49,495 nucleotides of DNA from Sulfurimonas sp. (GCA_027063505.1 JAMORO010000004.1:1-49495); one strand, 5' to 3'. Positions 23,967 through 32,660 are shown, counted from the first letter of the stretch. Notes: generated by a model not told the origin, from the letters alone. Made by a program: numbers and translations.

Positions 23967-24479
23967 ATGAAATATGCAGATACTTACCATACCTTAGCAA
24001 ACTTTGGAAGAGAGCTGTTAGAGAAGAAGACACTTCACGAAGGTTTACCCCTTATCTCTCGTTATGCAAAAGATGTTATAAAGGCAGATCGTTGCTCTAT
24101 CTTTATCCATGATGGTGAAAACAAAGAGTTCTGGACAACCCTTGCTGATGGGGTTGATAGGATAGTCATCCCTAACGATAAGGGTATTGTTGGATTTACC
24201 CTACAAGAGAAAAAACCGATCGTAGCAAACGATGCCTACTCACATCCAGCGTTCTTAAAAGATGTTGATAAAGCGACAGGTTTTCGTACAAAAAATATTA
24301 TCACATCACCCATCTTTAGTTCTAAACGTGAGATAATTGGTGTTTTACAACTTCTCAATAAAGAGAAAGATTTTGATAATGAAGATGTAAAGTTTATGAT
24401 CTTCTTTTCTCACTACATTAGCGGGTTTTTAGAGCTAACAAATATATATTTACAAGAGCAAAAAAATGCAAAAATTTAA
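23967..24479 (+). CDS. Single-domain GAF protein (first of tandem pair)
   Basis: The 170-residue cytoplasmic protein is essentially one GAF domain. Visible features are ADRCSIFIHDGENKEFWTTL, GIVGFTLQEKKPIVANDAY, and the NK-x(n)-F-x3-D pattern (NKEKDFDNED), similar to the NKFDE motif of cyclic-nucleotide-binding GAF domains. No catalytic or DNA-binding domain is attached, so it probably acts by binding a partner. It overlaps the next GAF gene by 14 bp and is about half identical to it by eye. Confidence 0.82.
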   Translation: MKYADTYHTLANFGRELLEKKTLHEGLPLISRYAKDVIKADRCSIFIHDGENKEFWTTLADGVDRIVIPNDKGIVGFTLQEKKPIVANDAYSHPAFLKDVDKATGFRTKNIITSPIFSSKREIIGVLQLLNKEKDFDNEDVKFMIFFSHYISGFLELTNIYLQEQKNAKI

Positions 24480-24951
24480 TGAAATAGCAGAGTTTGGTAA
24501 GAGGCTAATGAGCTTAGAGAGTATGGATAATGCTCTAGATCTCATAGGTAAAGAGGCAAAAAGACTTGTCAATGCTGAGCGTTGTTCTATCTTTATTGTC
24601 GATTATGAAGATCAAATGCTTTGGACAAAACTGAGTGATGGAATAGGGCGGATTGTTATCGGTCTTGACTCTGGAATAGTGGGGGACACTTATGGTAAAA
24701 AAGAGCCACAAGTTGTGAATAACCCTTATGATGATAAGCGTTTTTTATCACATATAGATAAGAAGAGTGGCTATAAGACAAAAAATATGATTACAGTCCC
24801 TATCTTTAACTCTAAACAGGAAGTAATGGGTGTAATCCAACTTTTAAATAAATCTCGTTTTGATTTTGATGAAAAAGATGTAGAGACACTTACATTTTTT
24901 GCAAACTATGTAAGTGGGAGTCTGGAGCTAGTCTTAATGCTCGAGAAGTAA
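24466..24951 (+). CDS. Single-domain GAF protein (second of tandem pair)
   Basis: The 161-residue protein is a second stand-alone GAF domain with the same landmarks (AERCSIFIVDYEDQMLWTKL, GIVGDTYGKKEPQVVNNPY, NKSRFDFDEKD). The overlap with the first gene and their similarity suggest a tandem duplication and a heterodimer or co-regulated pair. The ligand is not known. The next gene is convergent, 4 bp away. Confidence 0.82.
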   Translation: MQKFNEIAEFGKRLMSLESMDNALDLIGKEAKRLVNAERCSIFIVDYEDQMLWTKLSDGIGRIVIGLDSGIVGDTYGKKEPQVVNNPYDDKRFLSHIDKKSGYKTKNMITVPIFNSKQEVMGVIQLLNKSRFDFDEKDVETLTFFANYVSGSLELVLMLEK

Positions 24952-24955
24952 AGTG

Positions 24956-25930
24956 CTACTTTAGGAGTGCAAAGTGTGCTTGATATGCAAGGCTCATCAC
25001 TCCAACAGCATAGTTAGATGAGTTGTTGTATCGCATAATCTTTTTTGTATACTCTTTCATCTCTTGGAGCTCCTCTTTACCCTTTGTAAAACAGCTATAA
25101 ACTTTTCCTTTCCTGCTTGTTTCATACACAAAAGAAGCATCTTCATGGGTAAAAGCATACTCATACCACTCTGCTTCTACTTGGGGTATATTTGGCATAC
25201 TATCCCAGTCTATGAGCATATCAAACTTTGCTTTTGTATATAAAAAGTTTGCCGCAGATACTATGGCATCTTCCATCTTTGTTAGATCTGCTACTTTCCC
25301 TTTATAGGGTTTTGCATAGATAAAACTGTTTGGCATAAACTGAGGAATTCCTACCGCTCCAGCATAAGAGCTAGGAAGATTACATCGTGAAGCACTTACC
25401 CCTTTTTTATAGCAGTAGGTGATAATACTTGCCATATTTGTTTTCCCCATTTTTAAGAGCCATTTTTCTCGTGATGTTTCTGCTTTTGTTCGTACAACCA
25501 TAGTGTTAAAAACGATGAAGGCATCATGGGTTGGTTTGATCTGACCGAGTTTAGTCTCTTTGAGTAAAATTGCGGCAATTATCTCACGGTTTACCCCATA
25601 AGTAAGTTCGATATAGTCATAAACTTTTCTATATTTTTTAAGATTCTCTACCATTTTAGGGACATAACTCACAAGTACATTATTCGCTTTTTTCTCTTGG
25701 GCTCTATGGTGTTTTATCTTATTTGGTTGGAGATATTTCCAGCTTACTTCATCAAACTTTTGAGTCTTGAAGAAGGAGAGGAGAAATTGATTTGCATACT
25801 TATAAGAGACTCCCTGTTTGACTACTTTTTTACAAATATCTTCATAGTTATGATTTTTAAAATCACAGTTTGTATATTGAGCACTAAGAAGTGTAGTGAG
25901 GCTAAGTAGTAGAAGTAGTTTTATCATCAT
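24956..25930 (-). CDS. mltB: Lytic murein transglycosylase, MltB family
   Basis: The 324-residue protein has a signal peptide (about 1-17). It cleaves the glycan strand to leave 1,6-anhydroMurNAc ends. The catalytic Glu125 lies in ILLKETKLGQ, and the MltB signature SYAGAVGIPQFMPNSF follows at about 204-219. No lipobox is seen, so it should be soluble in the periplasm rather than a lipoprotein. It is the last gene of the peptidoglycan salvage operon and overlaps murU by 29 bp, which ties fragment release to fragment reuse. Confidence 0.88.
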   Translation of the reverse strand: MMIKLLLLLSLTTLLSAQYTNCDFKNHNYEDICKKVVKQGVSYKYANQFLLSFFKTQKFDEVSWKYLQPNKIKHHRAQEKKANNVLVSYVPKMVENLKKYRKVYDYIELTYGVNREIIAAILLKETKLGQIKPTHDAFIVFNTMVVRTKAETSREKWLLKMGKTNMASIITYCYKKGVSASRCNLPSSYAGAVGIPQFMPNSFIYAKPYKGKVADLTKMEDAIVSAANFLYTKAKFDMLIDWDSMPNIPQVEAEWYEYAFTHEDASFVYETSRKGKVYSCFTKGKEELQEMKEYTKKIMRYNNSSNYAVGVMSLAYQAHFALLK

Positions 25931-26576
25931 TTATCTCTTTTAGTCTTTGAGGTGTTCCTATATCATGCCACATATTATTAAACACTTCACCACTAATCTC
26001 ATTTTTCTCTATAGCTTTACGCAGAAGAGGGGCAAGAGCACTCTTTTGTAGTTGTGTATCTTTAAAAAAAGAGGGCTCATAGTAGCCTATTCCAGAAAAG
26101 GTAAACATCTCTTTGGCAGCATTTAAAAGAGTATCCCCCTTAACACCAAAATCACCCTTTAGATTATGGGGTGGATTTGGCACTAAAATAAGGTGTGCTT
26201 TTTTCCCATGAAGATTAAAGTTATTATCAAATTCGTAGTCACAAAAAACATCTCCATTGACAACTAGAAAAGGTTTATCTCCTAAGAGCGGCAGTGCTTT
26301 TTTAATGCCACCCGCAGACTCTAATGCACCGCTCTTCTGCTCATCTGAGTAGTGTAGATTTACCTGCCATTGTGAGCCATCTCCTAAATAGTCTGGTATT
26401 TTATCTCCTAAGTGAGCGATGTTTATCACTATATCTTTAAAACCATTTTTTGCAAGTCTCTCTATATGCCAAACTATAAGGGGTTTACCCTGAACTTCTA
26501 GGAGTGGTTTTGGGAGGCTGTCTGTGAGTGGTCTCATCCTCTCTCCTCTCCCCGCAGCAAGTATCATAGCTCTCAT
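25902..26576 (-). CDS. murU: N-acetylmuramate alpha-1-phosphate uridylyltransferase
   Basis: The 224-residue nucleotidyltransferase has the signature LAAGRGERMRPLTDSLPKPL at 6-25, the GDVF metal Asp near 119 and no left-handed helix domain, as in MurU. MurU joins UTP and MurNAc-1-phosphate to give UDP-MurNAc, bypassing the first steps of cell-wall precursor synthesis and thus fosfomycin-sensitive MurA. Taken alone it could be a mannose-1-phosphate guanylyltransferase. Its 4 bp overlap with amgK and the presence of anmK decide for MurU. Confidence 0.87.
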   Translation of the reverse strand: MRAMILAAGRGERMRPLTDSLPKPLLEVQGKPLIVWHIERLAKNGFKDIVINIAHLGDKIPDYLGDGSQWQVNLHYSDEQKSGALESAGGIKKALPLLGDKPFLVVNGDVFCDYEFDNNFNLHGKKAHLILVPNPPHNLKGDFGVKGDTLLNAAKEMFTFSGIGYYEPSFFKDTQLQKSALAPLLRKAIEKNEISGEVFNNMWHDIGTPQRLKEINDDKTTSTT

Positions 26577-27514
26577 GCTGTTACCTCTTTTAAAAACAGT
26601 GCAAGTGCTTTGGTCTCTTTATATCTTGAAGCGGTCTCTATGGTGTATTTTAGAGTGAGGGGTATATCTTTTAAGTAGCCATCTTTACCATCACGAATGT
26701 GCAGACGAGAGAAGATACCGAGTACTTTTATATGTCGCTGCATCCCCATAAAGTCAAACCACTTTAAAAACTCTGCATCACCTACCTCTAAAGCCTTCTT
26801 ATCTCTAAATGCTAAAGCAAGAGACTCTATATCTTCTCTCTCAAATGTTATGTAGCAATCTTTAAGGAGTGAGACAAGGTCATAAGTAATAGCACCACTC
26901 ATAGCATCTTGATAGTCTATAACTCCTACTTCATTTTGAGGTGTGAGCATAATGTTGCGTGAGTGAAAATCTCTATGAACAAAGAGGTTTTGGGGCTGTT
27001 TGAGTACTTCATCTGCTATGGTATTAAGTGCTGTTTGGAGCATGTTTTGTGTTTGCATATCAAGTGTGAGTGCAAGTTTTTTCTCTAAGTACCACTCCTT
27101 CATAAGTGCCATCTCAAAATGTAAAAAATCTTTATTATAAGAGGGTAAGCCTGAGACAGAAGCCCTCTGCATCTTACATATCTCATCTATAGCGTTTAGA
27201 TAGAGTGCTTTAAAGTTTTTGCTGTTTAAAACATTTAAGAGATCTTCACTTCCAAAATCCTCTAAGATAAGATAGCCTTGCTCTCTATCCTGCTCAAATA
27301 CTTTAGGGGCTTTGACTTTTACAGCTAAAAGCCTTTTTGTAACATCCAGAAATGGAGTAAGAGAGTCAAGCTCTAGAGAGCTATCCATCACTATGAAACT
27401 CTCACTCCCTTTTTCTAAACGGTAGTACTTCCGAAAACTGGCATCAGCACTCGCAATGCTAAACTCAAAATCTCTGTAGGGAGTACTCGCTATCCACTTT
27501 TTTAACCTATCCAT
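26573..27514 (-). CDS. amgK: N-acetylmuramate/N-acetylglucosamine kinase
   Basis: The 313-residue protein is of the aminoglycoside phosphotransferase fold. Key parts are the nucleotide Lys region, LILEDFGSEDLL, the catalytic loop HRDFHSRN (180-187, Asp182) and the metal Asp200 in VGVIDYQDA. AmgK phosphorylates MurNAc at the anomeric position to feed MurU. The family alone is broad (APH/choline kinase), but the overlap of 8 bp with anmK and 4 bp with murU supports AmgK strongly. Confidence 0.87.
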   Translation of the reverse strand: MDRLKKWIASTPYRDFEFSIASADASFRKYYRLEKGSESFIVMDSSLELDSLTPFLDVTKRLLAVKVKAPKVFEQDREQGYLILEDFGSEDLLNVLNSKNFKALYLNAIDEICKMQRASVSGLPSYNKDFLHFEMALMKEWYLEKKLALTLDMQTQNMLQTALNTIADEVLKQPQNLFVHRDFHSRNIMLTPQNEVGVIDYQDAMSGAITYDLVSLLKDCYITFEREDIESLALAFRDKKALEVGDAEFLKWFDFMGMQRHIKVLGIFSRLHIRDGKDGYLKDIPLTLKYTIETASRYKETKALALFLKEVTA

Positions 27515-28592
27515 AAATCGCTCCTAGTAGTGAGTTCTTCTCTGCACCTGTTACACTTTTGAGTGAAACCTCTTCTCTCTTAACTCTTTTATATGCCAAC
27601 CATGAAAATGCCATCGCTTCAAGGGCATCGCTGTTAACTCCGAGGGTGTCACTACTGATAACTTCACAGCTATTGAGGGCCTCTAGTCGTTGCATTAAAA
27701 AACCATTTTTTGAGCCACCGCCACAGACTATGAGTCTTGTTAAGTTTCTCCCTATAAGTGCATCAGAGATAGTTCTCGCCGTGAGTTCTAAAAGAGTTCT
27801 CTGTATATCTTGCGCACTAAGCTCTTGAGAGTTTTGAAGGTGACTCTCTAGCCACTGGGCATGAAAGTACTCACGACCAGTACTCTTTGGTGGTAGTTTT
27901 GTAAAGTAACTATCTTCTAACATAGCGTTTAGTAGAGGCTGATGGACTCTACCACTCTGTGCAAAAGCTCCCCCTCTATCAAAACTTCTGGTAGAGGTAG
28001 CATTTATCCAGTAGTCTAGGAGAACATTACCACACCCCGTGTCCCAACCGAGTAGCTCCTCTTGAAGGAGAGTGATGTTCGCCATTCCCCCTATGTTTAA
28101 AACGCCATTAGAGCCACTAATGGTATGAAACAAAAACTGATGAAAAGCTGGAGCAAAGGGAGCACCTTGTCCACCATTTGCTATATCCATCCCTCGAAAG
28201 TCACTTACTGTTTGTATACCTGTTTGTGCAACCATAATGTTGGCATTGCCTAGTTGCATAGAGAAAGGGGTCTCGCCATTAGGTTCATGCCAGAGTGTCT
28301 GCCCATGGAGTCCAATGGCGTTTATAGTGTCTGCTTCTATTTTGTAGTGAGTTAAAAACGCTACTACTGAGTCCGCAAAGAGTTGACCGAGTAGTGTATC
28401 GAGTTGGCCTACAAAGGAGAGAGAGTTTTTTTCTGTAATGGCGTTTAGTATATGCTCTTTGAGCTCTTTTGGAAAGGGGTACTCGTGAGAGTGTATAAGC
28501 TTGCAAGCAGTGGCAGTTATCTCACAGAGTGCTATATCTATGCCATCTAAACTTGTCCCACTCATCACCCCAATGTATAAACTACTCATCAC
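27507..28592 (-). CDS. anmK: Anhydro-N-acetylmuramic acid kinase
   Basis: The 361-residue ASKHA-fold kinase opens the 1,6-anhydro ring of anhydroMurNAc and phosphorylates it to MurNAc-6-phosphate. The phosphate-1 motif is GVMSGTSLDGIDIAL near the N-terminus. GLHGQTLWHEP, VSDFRGMDIANGGQGAP and GVLNIGGMANITLL are all family hallmarks. Start may be ATG 28592 or 28589. It overlaps the symporter gene by 11 bp. A MurNAc-6-phosphate phosphatase (MupP), needed to link AnmK to AmgK, is not in the window. Confidence 0.93.
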   Translation of the reverse strand: MMSSLYIGVMSGTSLDGIDIALCEITATACKLIHSHEYPFPKELKEHILNAITEKNSLSFVGQLDTLLGQLFADSVVAFLTHYKIEADTINAIGLHGQTLWHEPNGETPFSMQLGNANIMVAQTGIQTVSDFRGMDIANGGQGAPFAPAFHQFLFHTISGSNGVLNIGGMANITLLQEELLGWDTGCGNVLLDYWINATSTRSFDRGGAFAQSGRVHQPLLNAMLEDSYFTKLPPKSTGREYFHAQWLESHLQNSQELSAQDIQRTLLELTARTISDALIGRNLTRLIVCGGGSKNGFLMQRLEALNSCEVISSDTLGVNSDALEAMAFSWLAYKRVKREEVSLKSVTGAEKNSLLGAIYG

Positions 28593-30063
28593 TCTCTCCT
28601 GTTAGCATAATTCCAAACGCTACTATGGTACCTATAGTTATCTGCCAAGCAAAACCTATACTCAAACCAAAACTATAAGGCTGTAGGGCTAGAACTATTA
28701 AAAATCCCCCTGCTAATGCAAAAGGAACTGTTGTCGCATTGCCCCGTTTTGTGAAGATAGCCGCAAAGAAAACACCAAGTAGTCCAGTGTAAGCAAAGGC
28801 CATCACACCAAGAGCAAAGCCTATAAGCGAAAGCTCTGCATATCGCTGCCAGAAGTAACTTAAAAACGCCATACAAAAGAGTGCTAGGGCAAAAAAGAGA
28901 ATGGCATTTTTAGAGGCCTTTAAAAAGTGTGACTCCTCTGTCGTCGGCTCTTTTTGAAGTCGGTAGGGTCTGTAGATATCCTCTATGGCAACGGATGCCA
29001 TTGCACCAAGAACAGAGTTTGTGCTTGAGAGTGCTGCAGCGATAGCACCCACTGTAACAAAGCCACGAATCCCCTCTGGCATCTCGTTTAAGATATAGTA
29101 CATAAATATAGTAATCTTTTCACCTTGAAAGCTCTGAGAGAGTGTACTCTCTTGATAGTGGACAAAGAGTAAAGCACCAATGCTTAAAAAAAGAAGCACA
29201 ACAGGAATAGTAAAAACTATAGAGAGTATAAGTGCTCGACTCGCTTCGTTCTTATCTTTACAGCTAAGTACTCTCTGTGTCATATCTTGGTCAAGTCCAA
29301 AGGCTGCAATGTTGAGTAGTAACCAGCCACTTAGGAGTCCAACTATACTAAATTTCCCATCAAGGTCTGTATCTATAAAGATGAGTTTATCCTTAGCATT
29401 TAAAACAGAGAGTATATCTGTAGTATGAAGAGAGCTGTAGAGATAAAAAAGAACGATAACTCCTGCACTTACATAGGTGATAGCCTGAATGGAGTCACTG
29501 AGTATAACAGACTTTACACCGCCAAAGTAGGTGTATATAAGTGCTCCAAAGAGAAGTAGAGAGATAGAGAGAAGCATATGAAGAGCAGTGATATCTAAAA
29601 ATAGAATCATACTAATAGCGAGTGCTGCGATGTAGAGTCTCGCACCACTGGCCATAATCCTCCCAAAGAGAAACATCACTCCCGCTTGGCGTTTTGCATT
29701 CGCTCCATAGCGTTTTTCTAAGAGCTCATAGACTGTAATGGCATTTATGGCATAAAAACGGGGTACGAAGTACTTAGCAACAAAGAAAACGGCTAAAAGA
29801 GAGGAGAAGTAAAAGCCTATAAGTGTAAAGTTATGGGCATAAGAGAACTCAGGAACACCTAAAAAAGTAGCAGCTGATTGTGATGTAGCTAAGATACTCA
29901 TAGCAACAGCGAGAGTTGGCATAGCGTTTGATGCAGTAAAGTACTCTTTAGTAGAGTCTATTTTAGTGCGGCTAAACCAGTAAGAGCTGAGTGCTAAAAG
30001 AGCAAAATAGAGAAAAAATATACTCCAGTCAAGAGTGCTAAAGCTACTACCTATCAAGTGCAC
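28582..30063 (-). CDS. SSS-family sodium:solute symporter, putative peptidoglycan-sugar importer
   Basis: The 493-residue protein has about 13 membrane helices and the sodium:solute symporter signature region (FGRIMASGARLYIAALAIS ... YTYFGGVKSVILSDSIQ, and AIAAALSSTNSVLGAMAS). It is related to SglT/NanT-like sugar and sialate symporters. It lies between nagZ-ampD (17 bp overlap) and anmK (11 bp overlap), so import of anhydroMurNAc or a GlcNAc-anhydroMurNAc fragment is a strong contextual guess. No AmpG-type permease is present in the operon. Confidence 0.85.
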   Translation of the reverse strand: MHLIGSSFSTLDWSIFFLYFALLALSSYWFSRTKIDSTKEYFTASNAMPTLAVAMSILATSQSAATFLGVPEFSYAHNFTLIGFYFSSLLAVFFVAKYFVPRFYAINAITVYELLEKRYGANAKRQAGVMFLFGRIMASGARLYIAALAISMILFLDITALHMLLSISLLLFGALIYTYFGGVKSVILSDSIQAITYVSAGVIVLFYLYSSLHTTDILSVLNAKDKLIFIDTDLDGKFSIVGLLSGWLLLNIAAFGLDQDMTQRVLSCKDKNEASRALILSIVFTIPVVLLFLSIGALLFVHYQESTLSQSFQGEKITIFMYYILNEMPEGIRGFVTVGAIAAALSSTNSVLGAMASVAIEDIYRPYRLQKEPTTEESHFLKASKNAILFFALALFCMAFLSYFWQRYAELSLIGFALGVMAFAYTGLLGVFFAAIFTKRGNATTVPFALAGGFLIVLALQPYSFGLSIGFAWQITIGTIVAFGIMLTGESDE

Positions 30064-31708
30064 TTCTTACATTTTCCATAAACTCTTCTCCTGGGTCTAC
30101 TTTTTTAGTTCTATATCCTGCGTCTTTTTCAAGCCACAAAGGAGAACTCTCAAACTCTCTGTACTCATAGTGTCCTATAACATTTTTTATAGTGGGGTAC
30201 TTTGCTTTGAGATACTCTATAAGATGTATGTTTGCTTGAAGTTGTGCAGGTGTTAAGTCCTCTTTTTTGTTTGCCTCTCCGCCGACATTTTCAACACCTA
30301 TACTTGAGTAGTTGAGACCTATAACATGGCGAGCCATCCAGTTGTCTGGCATAAGTTGGTAGATGGTACCATCACGGTCGACTAAAAAATGTGCAGAGAC
30401 ATTTAGTGCTGAAGCAGATGCTATATCTTGGCGGTCACTATAGAGTGTTTGAGCATTGAGCCTTTTAAAACTTTTCTCTAAGTCCATAACTGCAGTCCAG
30501 TGTAGTACAATAGTTTGAGGCACAATGCTTATATCTTTTACCTCTAAAGCATAGTGCTGCTTGATGTACTCTTTTGTGAGCTCTTTTCGCTTTTCTGTAA
30601 AGATGATAGGTTTTTGAATGATAGCGTTTTGAGTATTGAGGTTCTCTATATGTCTGTTTGCTTCTATAATTTTACTAAGGGAAATTTTACCACTTTTTAC
30701 AGCCTTAAAGATACTCTCTATAATCTCTTTTGTATTACTTTTTTCTAGTTGATTTCCAAAGAGAAGTAGATCTACACCTGCATTTATAGCAAGGGTTACA
30801 CTCTCTTGGAGAGTGTAGTGTTTAGATATAGCTTTCATCTGCATATCATCACTGACTATGACCCCTTTAAAGCCTAACTCTTTACGAAGAAGCTCTGTAT
30901 TTATCTTGTAAGAGAGTGTTGCTGGGTATTTTGGGTCTAAGTGAGAGTTAAAAACATGGGCTGTCATAATCATCTGGGCATCACTACTTTTTATAAGTGC
31001 TCTATAGGGTTTAAGCTCTTTTTTACTCCAACTGTCGCTAATATCTACAAATCCTTGATGGGAGTCTCCAAGAGAGGAGCCATGTCCTGGAAAATGTTTT
31101 AAAACAGAAGTAATCTGCTCTTTTTTTTGTGTTTCTATGAGAATCTTTGCAAACTTTACAACTGTTTTACTCTCTTTTGAAAAGGAGCGTTTCAGTCCAA
31201 CTATAACTTTGTTCTTTGGGTTTATACTTAAGTCGACTACTGGAGCAAAGTTGAGGTTTATTCCCTCTTTGTGAAGCATTTTACTTTGTGTTGTGTAGAT
31301 TTTTCTTGCCTCTTTAGTAGAGAGCTTTGCTACATCTTCTGCTGAGGGGATAGTGCTAAAACCATACTTTGGTTTGAGTCTAGCCACATGACCACCCTCC
31401 TGATCTATGGCGATAAAGAGTTTATGTTTAGAGTGGCTTTGCAAATCTGTAGTGAGTTTTTGAAGCTGTGCGGCATCTGAAATATTTTTTACTCTTTTTC
31501 TATCATTATAGAATCTATCAAAAAGAATAACACCACCAAGCTCATACTGCTCTATATCTTTTACTATGGGAGAACTTTTTGAAACACTACTCTCATCAAA
31601 CCCAACGATAAGCATATGTCCTATCATCTTTTTAAGTTGTGTATCTGTAGGATTTTGTGTTGCTTGTAGCGATAAAAAAAGAGTGAAAAAGAGTATAACT
31701 ATCTTCAA
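30047..31708 (-). CDS. nagZ: Exported NagZ-AmpD fusion: beta-N-acetylhexosaminidase plus anhydromuramyl amidase
   Basis: The 553-residue protein starts with a signal peptide (about 1-16). Residues 20-365 are a GH3 hexosaminidase of NagZ type: AIDQEGGHVARL, KHFPGHG (204-210), His217 in GDSHQG, and the nucleophile in SDDMQM (287-288). Residues 395-550 are an AmpD-type amidase with zinc ligands His403 (VLHWT), His513 (GHYEY) and Asp538 (VDPG). One chain could thus remove both GlcNAc and the stem peptide from anhydromuropeptides. The signal peptide places this in the periplasm, unlike classical cytoplasmic NagZ and AmpD. Confidence 0.9.
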   Translation of the reverse strand: MKIVILFFTLFLSLQATQNPTDTQLKKMIGHMLIVGFDESSVSKSSPIVKDIEQYELGGVILFDRFYNDRKRVKNISDAAQLQKLTTDLQSHSKHKLFIAIDQEGGHVARLKPKYGFSTIPSAEDVAKLSTKEARKIYTTQSKMLHKEGINLNFAPVVDLSINPKNKVIVGLKRSFSKESKTVVKFAKILIETQKKEQITSVLKHFPGHGSSLGDSHQGFVDISDSWSKKELKPYRALIKSSDAQMIMTAHVFNSHLDPKYPATLSYKINTELLRKELGFKGVIVSDDMQMKAISKHYTLQESVTLAINAGVDLLLFGNQLEKSNTKEIIESIFKAVKSGKISLSKIIEANRHIENLNTQNAIIQKPIIFTEKRKELTKEYIKQHYALEVKDISIVPQTIVLHWTAVMDLEKSFKRLNAQTLYSDRQDIASASALNVSAHFLVDRDGTIYQLMPDNWMARHVIGLNYSSIGVENVGGEANKKEDLTPAQLQANIHLIEYLKAKYPTIKNVIGHYEYREFESSPLWLEKDAGYRTKKVDPGEEFMENVRSALDR

Positions 31709-31717
31709 AAAAGGCTC

Positions 31718-32257
31718 CTAAAATTTTATAAGTTTATTTATAGCATCAATCTGGTTAAAAATCAGCATTTTTGTCTTCTCTTTTGTTACACTTTGAGGCT
31801 GAAAATGGTCACTTACTACTTTAAGTATAAACATATTTTTAATTGCAGGTGAGTGGATAACCGCATCATAAAAACCAAAACTCTCCATATCTACTATCTC
31901 ATACTCATCTGAATCAATAGCTCTATTTACACAAGTGATAGAAAGGGGTGAACCTTTGAAGCTGTAGTTAATCTCTTGATAAATAATACTACCGATAGAG
32001 AGTAGTTCTCCTATTTTATACTGTGTTGCTGCACCACAAATTCCTATATTAAGATAGATATCATCATCACTAATGTCAAAACTATTTATAAGTGCTTGTG
32101 TTGCTTCTCTTGAAGCATCTACCCCTATACCACTTACTATAAGTGATATTTTATCATTTTGAAAAAGGGTAAACTCTTTGAGGGAAGATTTTTGAAGCTT
32201 ATACTTATCTACAAAGGCTTGAGCCTCGCTCTTTAATGCTGTAATTATATAAAGCAA
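31718..32257 (-). CDS. Short nucleoside phosphorylase/nucleosidase-family protein
   Basis: The 179-residue protein matches the MTA/SAH nucleosidase-type fold: MLYIITALKSEAQAF, LIVSGIGVDASREAT, IGICGAA, the substrate loop VDMESFGFYDA and the catalytic Asp in KVVSDHF. It is about 50 residues shorter than MTAN (about 230), mainly in the middle. The substrate is unknown. It ends 9 bp before the NagZ-AmpD gene, so it is the likely first gene of the salvage operon, although its chemistry has no clear place in murein recycling. Confidence 0.75.
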   Translation of the reverse strand: MLYIITALKSEAQAFVDKYKLQKSSLKEFTLFQNDKISLIVSGIGVDASREATQALINSFDISDDDIYLNIGICGAATQYKIGELLSIGSIIYQEINYSFKGSPLSITCVNRAIDSDEYEIVDMESFGFYDAVIHSPAIKNMFILKVVSDHFQPQSVTKEKTKMLIFNQIDAINKLIKF

Positions 32258-32318
32258 TTGTTTTTCCTTTAAAGATTATTTCGTTATTATATTGCAATTA
32301 TTACTAGGAAGTTTTTAA

Positions 32319-32657
32319 ATGCCAATAACAGATCCAGATTATTCACAACTTAACCATGATGAGATGGCAAAAGAGATAGGACTCAAAGCGAAACATATTC
32401 CTATGCTTGTTGGAAGCTTTTTAGAAGAATCAGGTCCGCTGCAGACACGCTTAGAAGATGCCATAGCAAATAGTGACTATAGTGAAATCCAGTCATCTGC
32501 TCACTCTATCAAAGGAAGTGCGGGAAATTTACGTTTTCAGGAGCTTGCAGAGATGGCCAAAGAGATTGAACACGCTGCAGCAGAGTCAGATACTTCATTT
32601 GAATATGCTCTCTATTTAGAGGCGATAAAAAAGGCAATTAGCACAATTAGTGCATAA
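32319..32657 (+). CDS. Stand-alone HPt phosphotransfer protein
   Basis: The 112-residue all-helical protein has the histidine phosphotransfer motif with phosphorylated His62 in SSAHSIKGSAGNL. It would pass phosphate between a hybrid kinase and a response regulator. No hybrid kinase is present in the window, so its partners are elsewhere. The AGGAAG ribosome site precedes ATG 32319. The ffs RNA promoter follows its stop directly. Confidence 0.88.
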   Translation: MPITDPDYSQLNHDEMAKEIGLKAKHIPMLVGSFLEESGPLQTRLEDAIANSDYSEIQSSAHSIKGSAGNLRFQELAEMAKEIEHAAAESDTSFEYALYLEAIKKAISTISA

Positions 32658-32660
32658 AAC

